From Rufibacter ruber (lineage in GTDB: Bacteria > Bacteroidota > Bacteroidia > Cytophagales > Hymenobacteraceae), in contig NZ_LRMM01000004.1 in assembly GCF_001647275.1 (NCBI RefSeq), positions 62,001 through 126,000 on the forward strand: a DNA stretch of 64,000 nt, given 5' to 3'. The notes beneath the pieces were generated by a model that had not been told where the DNA came from, made no database searches, and worked only from the letters and a program-made list of their open reading frames with translations. This document shows positions 40,714-48,710 of the stretch, in pieces. Both the position numbers and the translations under genes were made by a program. Positions within the stretch are counted from its first letter, which is position 1, and each line of letters starts with the position of its first letter.

Positions 40714-40780
40714 GGAGGTAAGAAGCGCTTACGATAAACTATCTGCCATAGTTTTATGTGTACTGAACTGGAAGACTAAG
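40685..40780. repeat. 29-bp direct repeat of a gene end
   Basis: TTTTATGTGTACTGAACTGG followed by AAGACTAAG occurs at 40685-40713 and again at 40752-40780. The first contains the stop of the small gene, the second overlaps the stop of the convergent WYL regulator. Confidence 0.9.
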
Positions 40781-41762
40781 AATAGACAGCCTCCGGTTTT
40801 AGCTGCAATGATGCCTGTACGCGGGCAAGAATGCCGCTCACTTGTTCCTTCAGGCTTTCGGGCTCCAGAATCTGGGCGCAGTCTCCAAACATGACGTACC
40901 ACCGGGCAAACCCTTCGCAGTGGGGTTCGGTCATAAAGGTCATCTCTACGTAGTAACCGTCTGGTTTTTCAGCGGTGAAACCGTAATAGGTGCGGCTGTT
41001 CTGAATGTACCGGGCAAATGACTTTTCTACCCGCAAGACCACTTTCACCTTCTCAGTTGGGGCTTTGGGCTTACGGTAATCAGACAACGGACCGTGCTCT
41101 CTGGTGAAGGGGCGGTCCGTTAGTTTTATCTGCAGCATGCGGTCTGTCCGGAACTGGCGGTAATCTGCGCGCAAATGGCAATAGCCCATGATGTACCAGA
41201 AATTGTTCTCGTGGAACAGACCTATGGGCTCAATCAGGCGCTCGGTCGCTTCCTCAGAACTGAACGCCTGGTACTGCAACGCCACCTGTTTTTTTTCGGC
41301 CATGCTGTCTAAGAGCACGTCCAGGGCGTGGGGCGTGTGCTGGTTGAAAAGCTGCGCCGATGTATCTACCCAAATCTGGGCTTCCAGCGCCGCCACCCGC
41401 TCCTTGGTACTACCCCGAAGCACCGACTTTACCTTGTACATGGCACTCTCAAAATGCGCCCCCAGGCCTTTGTCACTGAACTTCTGCATCAGTTTTTCAG
41501 CGGCCACAAAACTGCTGGCCTCTTCCTGGGTGAACATGACGGGCGGCAGCCGGTAACCGTCCAGCAATGAGTAACCCACGCCCGCTTCGCCGGTTACGGG
41601 CACGCCTGATGCCTCCAGTGACCGGATATCACGGTACACGGTGCGCAAACTCACCTGGAAACGGTCGGCCAGTTCCTGGGCCTTTACCGTACGGCCAGAC
41701 TGCAAATGGTGCAGCATGGCCACAATGCGGTCAAAACGGTTAAGGGGTTCGCTGTCGTCCAT
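40776..41762 (-). CDS. WYL-domain transcriptional regulator (YafY/DeoR-type HTH)
   Basis: 328 residues. An N-terminal winged helix (about 8-65: RFDRIVAMLHHLQSGRTVKAQELADRFQVSLRTVYRDIRSLEASGVPVTGE) is followed by a WYL domain (about 145-225, including KQVALQYQAFSS, IEPIGLFHENNFWYIMGYCHLRADYRQFRTDRM) and a WCX C-terminal extension. Such regulators respond to ligands or nucleic acids. It is convergent to the DinB operon and may regulate it or the dioxygenase-like gene upstream; nothing in the sequence proves it. Its stop lies in a 29-bp duplicated segment, so the C-terminus could be recently altered. Confidence 0.9.
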   Translation of the reverse strand: MDDSEPLNRFDRIVAMLHHLQSGRTVKAQELADRFQVSLRTVYRDIRSLEASGVPVTGEAGVGYSLLDGYRLPPVMFTQEEASSFVAAEKLMQKFSDKGLGAHFESAMYKVKSVLRGSTKERVAALEAQIWVDTSAQLFNQHTPHALDVLLDSMAEKKQVALQYQAFSSEEATERLIEPIGLFHENNFWYIMGYCHLRADYRQFRTDRMLQIKLTDRPFTREHGPLSDYRKPKAPTEKVKVVLRVEKSFARYIQNSRTYYGFTAEKPDGYYVEMTFMTEPHCEGFARWYVMFGDCAQILEPESLKEQVSGILARVQASLQLKPEAVYS

Positions 41763-41852
41763 AGAGGGTTGAAGAATTCGCTCTTAAATCTACCAAAAAT
41801 CAGGGCATCGTCTTACAGACGAAACAAGGATTGCTAAAATTATTAGGGATTT

Positions 41853-41893
41853 CCTGTTTTCAGGCTGTTTTCCGAAAACAGCCTGAAAACAGG
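41853..41893. repeat. GTTTT palindrome family, copy 24
   Basis: CCTGTTTTCAGGCTGTTTTC / GAAAACAGCCTGAAAACAGG, a perfect 41-nt palindrome. Confidence 0.97.
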
Positions 41894-41945
41894 AGACTAA
41901 TCATTTAGACTATCAGTTCTGAAATTATGGATTACTAGAGAAAGA

Positions 41946-41990
41946 GAAAGGCGGCTTACTAAAAGATAGCCGCCTTTCTTTTAGTAAGCC
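41946..41990 (-). terminator. Terminator with two mutually exclusive stems
   Basis: On the minus strand, downstream of the dioxygenase-like gene: GGCTTACTAAAAG (41990-41978) can pair with CTTTTAGTAAGCC (41965-41953), or GAAAGGCGGCT (41978-41968) can pair with AGCCGCCTTTC (41956-41946), followed by TCTTTCTC. The two stems share bases and cannot coexist. Confidence 0.75.
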
Positions 41991-41998
41991 GGGGCGGT

Positions 41999-42780
41999 TT
42001 ATTTGCCCAGCGCCAGACGAATGGCAGCCTCTACAGGCGCGTGACCTTCAGCTGAATCATCAAGCGAGAACGCTTTTTGAAGGAATAACGGTGGTTGCGC
42101 CATGAATTTAGGGTTTTTGCCCCTGTGCGCTTGCGCCGCGTGCACTAAGAAAGGGTGACACAGATAGACCGTTCCCGCTTGGCCAACTGCAAACGCCTGT
42201 TCTCTTTCCGGAAGGAAATCTACCTGTTTGGCGAGCTCCATAAAGGAAAGTCCCTGTTCGCCCTCTGTTGAGAGCAGGTTTGCCACGTCAAGATGTGAGC
42301 CTTTGTAGAGCACGGTAGGGGCGTCTGCCTCGGTTACATCAGAATATAAAACCAGCAGCAGCAAGGCGCGGCCTTTAGAGGCTAGGTTGACTCGCCATTC
42401 AAAGTAATTCGCCGGGTCTTCCCCCGGAAAGCTGGCGTCTACGTGCTTGCCCGTATCTATGGGCAGCTTCTCTGCCGGAAAACGCACCGGGAATGCCCCC
42501 ACGCTTCGGCAGGGCAACCATCTGCCTTCGCCCACCAATTGATTGAAGGCATGGTGCAGTTTTAGGGTGTTTACTGACTCCACAAAAGGCGGTTGGGTGT
42601 ACATGCCCAGCCACACCACCGGTTCTGACCAAGTGCTGGGGTCTGCGCGGTCTACCGGAAGGTCTTTCCATAAAATGTCTACTGCGGCGGCGCAGTCTCC
42701 CTGGAAAAAGCGTGGTCAAGGCGTAAGAACCCGGTATGAATGAACTCCTGGATTTGGTTTGGATTTAAAAAATCAGACAT
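41999..42780 (-). pseudogene. Phytanoyl-CoA dioxygenase-like protein, one 1-nt deletion
   Basis: The gene starts at the ATG at 42780 (MSDFLNPNQIQEFIHTGFLRLDHAFSR). The frame stops after RETAPPQ because one base is missing in the GC-rich stretch at 42684-42695. Adding it gives AAAVDILWKDLPVDRADPSTWSEPVVWLGMY and joins to the 206-residue frame that ends FRLALGK-like (VEAAIRLALGK). The restored protein is 260 residues, with the Fe-binding histidine candidates in DTGKHVDASFPGED and HPFLVHAAQAHRG, and a 2-oxoglutarate-binding Arg after the last His. It would be a non-heme Fe(II) dioxygenase-like enzyme. Whether this is decay or a base-call error cannot be told from the sequence. Confidence 0.8.
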
Positions 42781-43268
42781 GAGAATAACGTAAAGGAGCC
42801 TTCGCCCGATAGCAGGTAGCGGGGTAGGGCAGGTGATACAATAAATTTCAAGGGGATAGGCAACAAAAGCCTAAGCACTCATGCTGAAAGCACAAGTGCC
42901 GTCACTTCAGAAAGAAGCGAAAAGAGAGAGATTTATAATGTTGGGGCCATTCTCATAAGGCCAAGTAAAGAATATTTCCTTGAATCTACAACTCCAGTCT
43001 ATCTGATTAAAAGCCTATGCCATTTAGTAGAAGAGAACAAAAAGTTTTACAGCAAAATCACCCGGCAAGCGCTGACAAAGTGCTTCATTCTTCTGTCTTA
43101 AAAGCAGAAGGCAGTTTTTAAAGGCGTTTGCCTATGAAGTGATGTTGATAGGAAGGAAAGAGAAACTGGCGGTCGGCGTTTTCGGGCCGTTTTCCGGAAA
43201 ACAGGCCCAAAACGCAAACCCCTTTTTGGCGGCTGCGTTCAAAAGGCTCTACACCAACTAGAACCACC
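42781..43268. other. Divergent intergenic region
   Basis: 488 nt between the dioxygenase-like gene and the TerB-like gene. It contains one palindrome and AT-rich DNA (42930-43140); no other element is recognised. Confidence 0.45.
43176..43215. repeat. GTTTT palindrome family, copy 25
   Basis: GCGTTTTCGGGCCGTTTTCC / GGAAAACAGGCCCAAAACGC. Confidence 0.9.
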
Positions 43269-44093
43269 ATGGCTGAAGAAACCGTTTTACTCAAAGACTA
43301 CTCTGACCAGGAAAAAGGGGCCTATCTGGGAGCCTTGGCCACCATCGCCTCGGCAGACGGACAGGTAACCGAAGACGAACTGGCGTTCCTGCGCCTCTTG
43401 GGCGAAGCCGCCGAACTGCCCGATAACCTGCAGCAGGAAATAGAGTCCATTGCCAAGAATCCCTCGCAGATAAGTCTCCAGAAGTGTCTGGACGTGCTCA
43501 AAGGCAGTCCCCTGCGGTTTTCGTTTGTGACAGACATCATCAGCTTCGCGAAGTCAGACGGCGAGTATTCACAGGAGGAGCAGCGGCACATCTCTGAAAT
43601 TGGACAGTACCTGGGTATTGACCAGAAACAGTTCAGCATCTTAGACCAGTTTGTGGACAAAGCCAACCAGGCCCAGCAGCAGGGCGAAGACCCCACCAGC
43701 CAGTCATTCCTGAGCAAAAGCGGCATGGGTGACATGTTCAAGAACTCCGGCATCTCACCGGGCATGGTCACCGGTATGCTGGGCATTTTGGCGCCCATGG
43801 TCATTGCCGGCATGATGAACCGCCGCGGCGGGTACGGGCGTGGCTACGGCGGCGGCATGATGGGAGGAGGAATGATGGGCGGCGGCTTAGGCGGACTGCT
43901 GGGTGGTTTGCTAGGCGGGGGCATGATGCGCGGCGGCCTATACGGCGGTGGCCGCATGGGCGGGCTGGGCTCTATGGCTTCCATCTTAGGCGGCCTGGGC
44001 GGCCGAAGCCGGTACGGCAGCATGGGCGGCGGCGGACTAGGTGGTCTGCTGGGCGGTATCTTAGGCGGCGGCCGCAGAGGCAGCGGTTGGTAA
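43269..44093 (+). CDS. TerB-like domain protein with glycine/methionine-rich tail
   Basis: 274 residues in two parts. Residues 1-150 are TerB-like: repeated acidic helix-turn motifs (ATIASADGQVTEDELAFLRLL and ISFAKSDGEYSQEEQRHISEI) that in TerB form a metal-binding acidic surface. Residues about 165-274 are low-complexity Gly/Met/Arg/Leu with GGGMMGGGLGGLLGGLLGGG-type repeats, with a hydrophobic GMLGILAPMVIAGMM segment before them. The tail could insert in or lie on a membrane, or form an aggregate-prone surface. No other tellurite-resistance genes are near. A palindrome follows 8 nt after the stop. Confidence 0.7.
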   Translation: MAEETVLLKDYSDQEKGAYLGALATIASADGQVTEDELAFLRLLGEAAELPDNLQQEIESIAKNPSQISLQKCLDVLKGSPLRFSFVTDIISFAKSDGEYSQEEQRHISEIGQYLGIDQKQFSILDQFVDKANQAQQQGEDPTSQSFLSKSGMGDMFKNSGISPGMVTGMLGILAPMVIAGMMNRRGGYGRGYGGGMMGGGMMGGGLGGLLGGLLGGGMMRGGLYGGGRMGGLGSMASILGGLGGRSRYGSMGGGGLGGLLGGILGGGRRGSGW

Positions 44094-44101
44094 AGATGAA
44101 T

Positions 44102-44142
44102 TCCTGTTTTCGCTGTTTTCAGAAAACAGCCCGAAAACAGGA
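44102..44142. repeat. GTTTT palindrome family, copy 26
   Basis: TCCTGTTTTCGCTGTTTTC / GAAAACAGCCCGAAAACAGGA; the left arm lacks two G residues. Confidence 0.85.
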
Positions 44143-44161
44143 AACCAGGAGCGTTCTTGAC

Positions 44162-44194
44162 GTAGAGACCCGGCGCCGCCTTGTCTCCCACGCA
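44162..44194 (+). repeat. GTAG-footed REP-like hairpin, copy 1
   Basis: GTAGAGACCCGGCGCCGCCT then TGTCTCCCACGCAT. GAGAC and GTCTC form the base of a hairpin with GTAG at its foot, the layout of REP elements mobilised by RAYT transposases. Copies at 48431 and 53366 (inverse). Confidence 0.75.
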
Positions 44195-44290
44195 TTCCTG
44201 AAAAAAAACTAAGCTCAGTTTTCCTGCCCTCGCGGTTTGGTGACAAACTAACAGCCTGCGCCGTTTGAGACAAGGCGTGCGGTCTTTCTT

Positions 44291-44330
44291 GCGGTTTAGG
44301 CTTGTTTTCAGAAAAAGAGCCCGGAAACGC
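44291..44330. repeat. GTTTT palindrome family, copy 27 (degenerate)
   Basis: GCGGTTTAGGCTTGTTTTC / GAAAAAGAGCCCGGAAACGC; 33 nt beyond the mscS stop. Confidence 0.65.
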
Positions 44331-44362
44331 CTTCCCATTCCCCACTCTGAGAGGGCAATAGC

Positions 44363-45478
44363 TTACGCCTCTTCCTGCTTCACGTACACCGTTTGCGTTG
44401 GGAAGGCGAATTCGGCGCGATGGCGCTCTACCACCTCTACAATTTTGTAGTTGATTTCCTCCTTCACGTCAATGTATTCGTCCCAGTCAATGGTGTTGAT
44501 AAAGTAGAGCACCATAATGTCTTTGGAGTGCGGCCCCAGGTTAAAGAACCGCACGCGGCCGTCCTGGTTGGTGCGCGGGTACTCATCAATGAGGTGCTGA
44601 ATGTCTGCCACTATGGCCTTGATCTGCTCTGAGGTGGTGTTGTAGGTGAGCGTGATGTCAAACTTTACCCGCCTGAACGTGCGCAGCGTGAGGTTGTCCA
44701 GCGGTTTGTCAATCATGCTCTTGTTGGGCAAAGTTACGTAGCTCTTCTCCATGGTGCGGATGCGCGTGCTCCGGAAACCGATCTTCTCTACAGTGCCAAT
44801 GATCTCACCCACCTGCACCAGGTCACCCACCACAAAAGGGTGGTCCAGGAAAATAGTGAAAGACGCCAGCAGGTTCTCCAGACTTTCTTTGGCCGCAAAC
44901 GCGATGGCCAAACCGCCCACCCCCAGACCGGCCACCAGACCCGCCACATTCACTTTGAAGACAGTGCCCAAAATCACGAAAAAACCGAACAGCACCACAA
45001 TCACCTTGCTGAAATCAACAAAGAACGGCACCAGCTGGTCGTCTAGCTTTGACATGGTTCTGGCCGCCCGCTTTGAGAAGATAAGCCCGAAGAAATCTAC
45101 CAGACGCATGACCACCCAGGTGAGGGAGCTGACCAGGAAGATGCCGTAAATGCGCTGCAGAATACGTTTCAGGCCTAACTCGTTCTTGGCGGGCAAGCCC
45201 AGCTCCGGCGGATAATTCAGGCTGTCAAAGGCCATGTAGAGAAACACCAGAAAGGCGAGTACCTCCAGCGGCGTGACCAACAGGCGCTTGAATTCTTCTT
45301 TGGTGACCTCAGAGGAGAAGCGTTTGGCCAGTGCCTGAAAAAGAATAGTGGTGAGCAGCCGTGACAGCAGCTCCTTGAACAGGAAGCCGCAGAGCATGAT
45401 ACCGGCAAAAATGAGGTACTGCTGCACCGTGTTCCCTAAAAACACAAGCCTTAGAATATCAGTAAGTTGGTCCTGCAT
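44363..45478 (-). CDS. Mechanosensitive ion channel, MscS family
   Basis: 371 residues from the ATG at 45478 (MQDQLTDILRLVFLGNTVQQ); the longer in-frame start at 45526 is less likely. Four or five membrane helices in the first 190 residues, including the pore helix GLGVGGLAIAFAAKESLENLLASFTIF, the most diagnostic MscS feature, followed by the beta domain (DHPFVVGDLVQVGEIIGTVEKIGFRSTRIRTMEKSYVTLPN) and the mixed alpha/beta cytoplasmic vestibule. It would release solutes on hypo-osmotic shock. Gene is single; convergent to the TerB-like gene. Confidence 0.92.
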   Translation of the reverse strand: MQDQLTDILRLVFLGNTVQQYLIFAGIMLCGFLFKELLSRLLTTILFQALAKRFSSEVTKEEFKRLLVTPLEVLAFLVFLYMAFDSLNYPPELGLPAKNELGLKRILQRIYGIFLVSSLTWVVMRLVDFFGLIFSKRAARTMSKLDDQLVPFFVDFSKVIVVLFGFFVILGTVFKVNVAGLVAGLGVGGLAIAFAAKESLENLLASFTIFLDHPFVVGDLVQVGEIIGTVEKIGFRSTRIRTMEKSYVTLPNKSMIDKPLDNLTLRTFRRVKFDITLTYNTTSEQIKAIVADIQHLIDEYPRTNQDGRVRFFNLGPHSKDIMVLYFINTIDWDEYIDVKEEINYKIVEVVERHRAEFAFPTQTVYVKQEEA

Positions 45479-45549
45479 ATGTATTTTTATTCCGCTTGCA
45501 ACCAATGGCGGGGGGGCAAGGGTCATCAGGTAAAATTGGGAATTAATCT

Positions 45550-45915
45550 ATGAAACGTAAAATCTCTTCTTTGCTGTGCGTGCTAGGCATGGTGTTTAGC
45601 GTGATTTCCTGCCAAATCCCGGCTTCGCCCCAAGAGGGCGAAGGTTCTGATGCCTCCAGCCAGTGGCTGGCTTACCCAGAGACGCAGTGCGCTGATCCCT
45701 GGGGGTACTGCAACAAGAGCGGTGACAAGACCGTCTGCGTAAGGGAGCACCTGGAGAAGCTGGGGGTTGACGTGCTGGCGGTCACCGTGAGCGGCAGCTT
45801 AGGAGACGGTGCTGTTTGCCTGGCCTGCCAATGCGCCAGCGGGAGGATCTTCAAAGTAAAGGTAAACCAGGCAGACGTTGACCGGGTAGTGGCTCTTGGG
45901 TTCAAGAAGTTCTAA
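45550..45915 (+). CDS. Small cysteine-rich lipoprotein
   Basis: 121 residues. N-terminal signal MKRKISSLLCVLGMVFSVISC ends in a lipobox (VISC, Cys21), so a lipid-anchored protein is likely. The mature part contains six further cysteines (TQCADPWGYCNKSGDKTVC, AVCLACQC), probably three disulfides, and a C-terminal helix (KVNQADVDRVVALGFKKF). I do not recognise a named family. Divergent from mscS with 71 nt between them. Confidence 0.7.
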   Translation: MKRKISSLLCVLGMVFSVISCQIPASPQEGEGSDASSQWLAYPETQCADPWGYCNKSGDKTVCVREHLEKLGVDVLAVTVSGSLGDGAVCLACQCASGRIFKVKVNQADVDRVVALGFKKF

Positions 45916-45974
45916 GCAGGTAAAGCCCCGGTGAAGTACCTCCATTTCCGCATTGGCCGTGGAGAGGAACTTAA

Positions 45975-46022
45975 ATTTCTGTTTTTGGGCTGTTTTTTTA
46001 AAAATAGGCCGAAAACAGAAAT
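45975..46022. repeat. GTTTT palindrome family, copy 28
   Basis: ATTTCTGTTTTTGGGCTGTT / AAAAATAGGCCGAAAACAGAAAT. Confidence 0.85.
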
Positions 46023-46370
46023 TAGTGGAGTGTCTGTGCGAGCCACGGGCGGGTTCTTCTAATGGAGAGAGAAGAGCATCTGTTGGCCTTTACTTTGTCC
46101 TCCTGAAAGGGTTTTGGCGCATGTTTACCTTGGTCTTTTGCGCTCCAAAACGGCATCAAAAGAACCAGGTTTTGCCATTTCTCTCACTTGGGCGCTGCTA
46201 TGCTGAACAAAAATGCTTTGCCAGAACCTTTTACTCCCGTTCTTCGCCAGCAAGGCCAAAATGTAAACCATCTCTTAGGGAACAGGGGGCGAACGGCAAG
46301 ACCTGTTGCAAAACGCGGGTCTAACTTTTCTCAAGATGCTTTCAGGGAGACGGGAAGTGTAAAACAAAGC

Positions 46371-46413
46371 ACCCGTTTTTGGGCTGTTTTCTGAAAAACA
46401 GCCAAAAACGGGT
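46371..46413. repeat. GTTTT palindrome family, copy 29
   Basis: ACCCGTTTTTGGGCTGTTTTC / GAAAAACAGCCAAAAACGGGT; outer ACCC/GGGT arm paired. Confidence 0.92.
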
Positions 46414-46595
46414 TGACTGATCTCTCTGAGTCTTTTGAGCAAGTTTACGTTTGTCTATTGCGCTGCAAACGGGCCTTAAAAGCATCTGGCATCGCGGTTG
46501 CCCCGCCCCATAGTGCGGCTAAGTTGCTCTAAAAACGTTCTAGAAGCACCTTCCGCTCCCCGTTTTTGCTGCAGAAGCACAGTGTAAACCAGCAC

Positions 46596-47822
46596 TTACA
46601 GCAATTGACCCAGGGCAATCTCAAAGGAAGTTTTGGCTATCTCTGTTTTCTGCGGATTGCGGTCATGCGTTTTCTCCAGGGCTGTTTTGATGGTGCGGGA
46701 GATATCTGAGAAAATGGCCTCATCTGTGATTTCCACATCCTGCTCCATTAAATAGGCAAACACCCGGGCCATGCCGCAGTTAGCCACAAAGTCAGGAATG
46801 ACAGACACGTGCTGGTCAGCAAACTCGCCGGTTGCCCCAAAGAAAATCTCCGGGTCCTGGAACGGCACGTTGGCTCCGCAGGAAATCACTTCCAGTCCGT
46901 TGGCCTTCATGCGCTCTACCTGATCCCGGGTAACCAGGCGGGAGGCCGCCGCCGGAATAAAGATTTCAGCCTCCAGGTCCCAGATGCGTTGGTTCACTTC
47001 TTCAAAAGAAAGGAGGTTGTTGGCGGTTAAGGTGTTCCCGTGGCGGTTCAGGAACAGATCATTGATTTTCTCTGTAGAGAAACCTGCTGGGTTGACCAGG
47101 CCGCCGGCGCGGTCAATGATGCCTACCACCCGGGCGCCTTCACTGGCCAGATAATAGGCGGCTGCCGCGCCCACGTTGCCCCACCCCTGAATGATGGCGC
47201 GTTTGCCTTTCAGGTTGCCGCCCCAGATCTCATAGTAATGGCACACCGCTTTGGCCACGCCGTACCCCGTGATCATGTCGGCTACGGTGTATTTGCGGGC
47301 GAGGGAAGGGGAATAGTTTACATCTTCCAGCACCTTGCTCACGCCCTGGCGCAGCTGGCCCAGCTTGTTGATCTTTTGTGGCTCTGTGGCGTGGTAGTGG
47401 CCGTTGACAATGCCTTCTTGCGGGTGCCACAGGCCGTATTCTTCTGTGATGGGAATTACCTCATGGATCTCGTCTACGTTCAGGTCGCCGCCGGTGCCGT
47501 AGTAGTTTTTGAGCAGCGGGAACACCACGCGGTACCAACGCTCCAGCACGCCCTGCTTCCTGGGGTCAGCGGGGTCAAAGTTGATCCCAGACTTGGCACC
47601 GCCAATGGCCGGGCCCGATACGGTGAACTTCACCTCCATGGTTTTGGCCAGAGACTCCACCTCGCGTTTATCCAGGCCTTTGCGCATGCGGGTTCCGCCG
47701 CCGGCCGCCCCGCCCCGCAGGGAGTTGATGACTACCCAGCCTTCGGCCTCGGTTTCAGAATCTTTCCACTCAAACACAATCTCAGGGCGCTTGTTCTCAA
47801 ATTTGGCGAGCAGGTCTTTCAT
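46596..47822 (-). CDS. Glu/Leu/Phe/Val dehydrogenase family protein
   Basis: 408 residues from the ATG at 47822 (MKDLLAKFENKRPEIVFEWK). The catalytic domain includes GWVVINSLRGGAAGGGTRM, the lysine motif PAIGGAKSGI (Lys77) and GGDLNVDE; the NAD(P)-binding domain includes ITGYGVAKAVCHYY and AIIQGWGNVGAAAAYYL. Family members deaminate amino acids reversibly; it is closer in layout to glutamate or leucine dehydrogenases than I can decide from sequence alone. It stands alone. Upstream in-frame codons to 47954 lack the family's conserved start and are unlikely. Confidence 0.88.
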   Translation of the reverse strand: MKDLLAKFENKRPEIVFEWKDSETEAEGWVVINSLRGGAAGGGTRMRKGLDKREVESLAKTMEVKFTVSGPAIGGAKSGINFDPADPRKQGVLERWYRVVFPLLKNYYGTGGDLNVDEIHEVIPITEEYGLWHPQEGIVNGHYHATEPQKINKLGQLRQGVSKVLEDVNYSPSLARKYTVADMITGYGVAKAVCHYYEIWGGNLKGKRAIIQGWGNVGAAAAYYLASEGARVVGIIDRAGGLVNPAGFSTEKINDLFLNRHGNTLTANNLLSFEEVNQRIWDLEAEIFIPAAASRLVTRDQVERMKANGLEVISCGANVPFQDPEIFFGATGEFADQHVSVIPDFVANCGMARVFAYLMEQDVEITDEAIFSDISRTIKTALEKTHDRNPQKTEIAKTSFEIALGQLL

Positions 47823-48064
47823 AGCGGGAGGTTTGCTTTGGTTACCTGGCAAAGGTAGGGGATAACTAGCGTTTGGTAAAGGGGAAATTGTTTTGCTGTT
47901 GGAGGATATCTTTTCTGCTTGAAGCAGGGCGTGGTCTGCTGTTGCTGCTGCCATGGACAGGCATAGCCTGTTGTTCCCTGCTGGGTTGCCTGTGCGGTTG
48001 GCGGATTCGTTGCGCTGCTGGCTGCTGTTGAAATGCTTAGTCTGCTGCTCCCTTGGCTGCGGCA

Positions 48065-48402
48065 GGAATGTGTAGTCTGTTGTCCCCCTGGCTTTGCCGC
48101 TGTTGACGTTGCTTCATTTCTGTTCCTGTTTCATCTTTTCCGGTAAGCGCTCACGGCCGCGGGGCCCGTCCTGGCGGTGAGCACTGCTGTTAAAACTACG
48201 CCTTTGGCGTTGCCGCTGGAGTGGCACCGTATGAACAGAGGCGCTCACCCCCAAGACTGGTTTGGGTTCCTTTGCTGTAACTGCCTTACTTGCTCATTCT
48301 GCCTCTGCAGGTAACCGTTGCTGTCCCGCTAGCCTGAGCCGGGCCCGTGCTACGCACATCAGTCAGAGCAGAAGTGTTGATTGTGCATTGCTGCTTGCCT
48401 GT
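48065..48402 (+). repeat. Structured ~300-390-bp repeat, copy B
   Basis: Same order of conserved blocks as copy A, for example GGCTTTGCCGCTGTTGACGT, CCGGTAAGCGCTCACGGCCG, CTGTTAAAACTA and CTCTGCAGGTAACCGTTGCT. Hairpins between the CTGTT/AACAG arms are CGCC-TTT-GGCG and GCCGC-TGGA-GTGGC, where copy C has GGCC/GGCC and GCCGC/GCGGC. The 3' end GCAGAAGTGTTGATT with TTGCTGCTTGCCTG is shared with copy C only. Confidence 0.82.
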
Positions 48403-48430
48403 TGGTTTGGTTCAGGCGTTTCGGAGAATG

Positions 48431-48464
48431 GTAGAGACCAGGCACCGCCTTGTCTCCCACGCAT
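48431..48464 (+). repeat. GTAG-footed REP-like hairpin, copy 2
   Basis: GTAGAGACCAGGCACCGCCT then TGTCTCCCACGCAT. Confidence 0.75.
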
Positions 48465-48467
48465 ATT

Positions 48468-48509
48468 TGATACTCCCCCTTTGAAGGGGGCGAAGGGTGA
48501 TGTTGACAC
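48468..48509 (+). repeat. CTCCCCCTTTGAAGG repeat, copy in interval B
   Basis: TGATACTCCCCCTTTGAAGG then GGGCGAAGGGTGATGTTGACAC; CCCCCTTTGAAGGGGG is a dyad. Matches 33613-33653. Confidence 0.8.
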
Positions 48510-48588
48510 AGGAGGACACGCATTGCAGATAACTCCCCTCCCGGGAGGGGGAGGGCACGCATGGCTGATTGATCCCCGCGCGCTCCCG

Positions 48589-48608
48589 GCGAGTCTGGAG
48601 ACTTGCCC
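48589..48608. repeat. GAGTCT/AGACT dyad
   Basis: GGCGAGTCTGGAGACTTGCC, one imperfect pair; relative of 13204 and the 61084-61304 group. Confidence 0.65.
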
Positions 48609-48710
48609 CAGCTTATGGTATGAGACCCATGCTGCGGGCCAGTTCCATCTCCAAAATCAATAAGCAGCTATTAGCCATTCATCAGACCTGCGGGCGTCTG
48701 TGCCAACTGC

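Larger units (their letters stand above)
45916..46595. other. Gap with two palindromes and a diverged internal duplication
   Basis: 680 nt. Besides two palindromes, GTTTACCTTGGTCTTTTGCG (46122) and GTTTACGTTTGTCTATTGCG (46443), each followed by CTnCAAA and AAAAG, mark two diverged copies of one sequence. The 45953-46324 frame has no domain or start signal and starts inside a palindrome flank. Confidence 0.5.

Noticed and set aside
45953-46324. 123-residue plus-strand frame in the gap after the lipoprotein gene
   Set aside because: It reads through a GTTTT palindrome, has no start signal and no recognisable domain.
47040-47858. 272-residue plus-strand frame opposite the dehydrogenase gene
   Set aside because: Shadow frame of a conserved gene; composition artefact.
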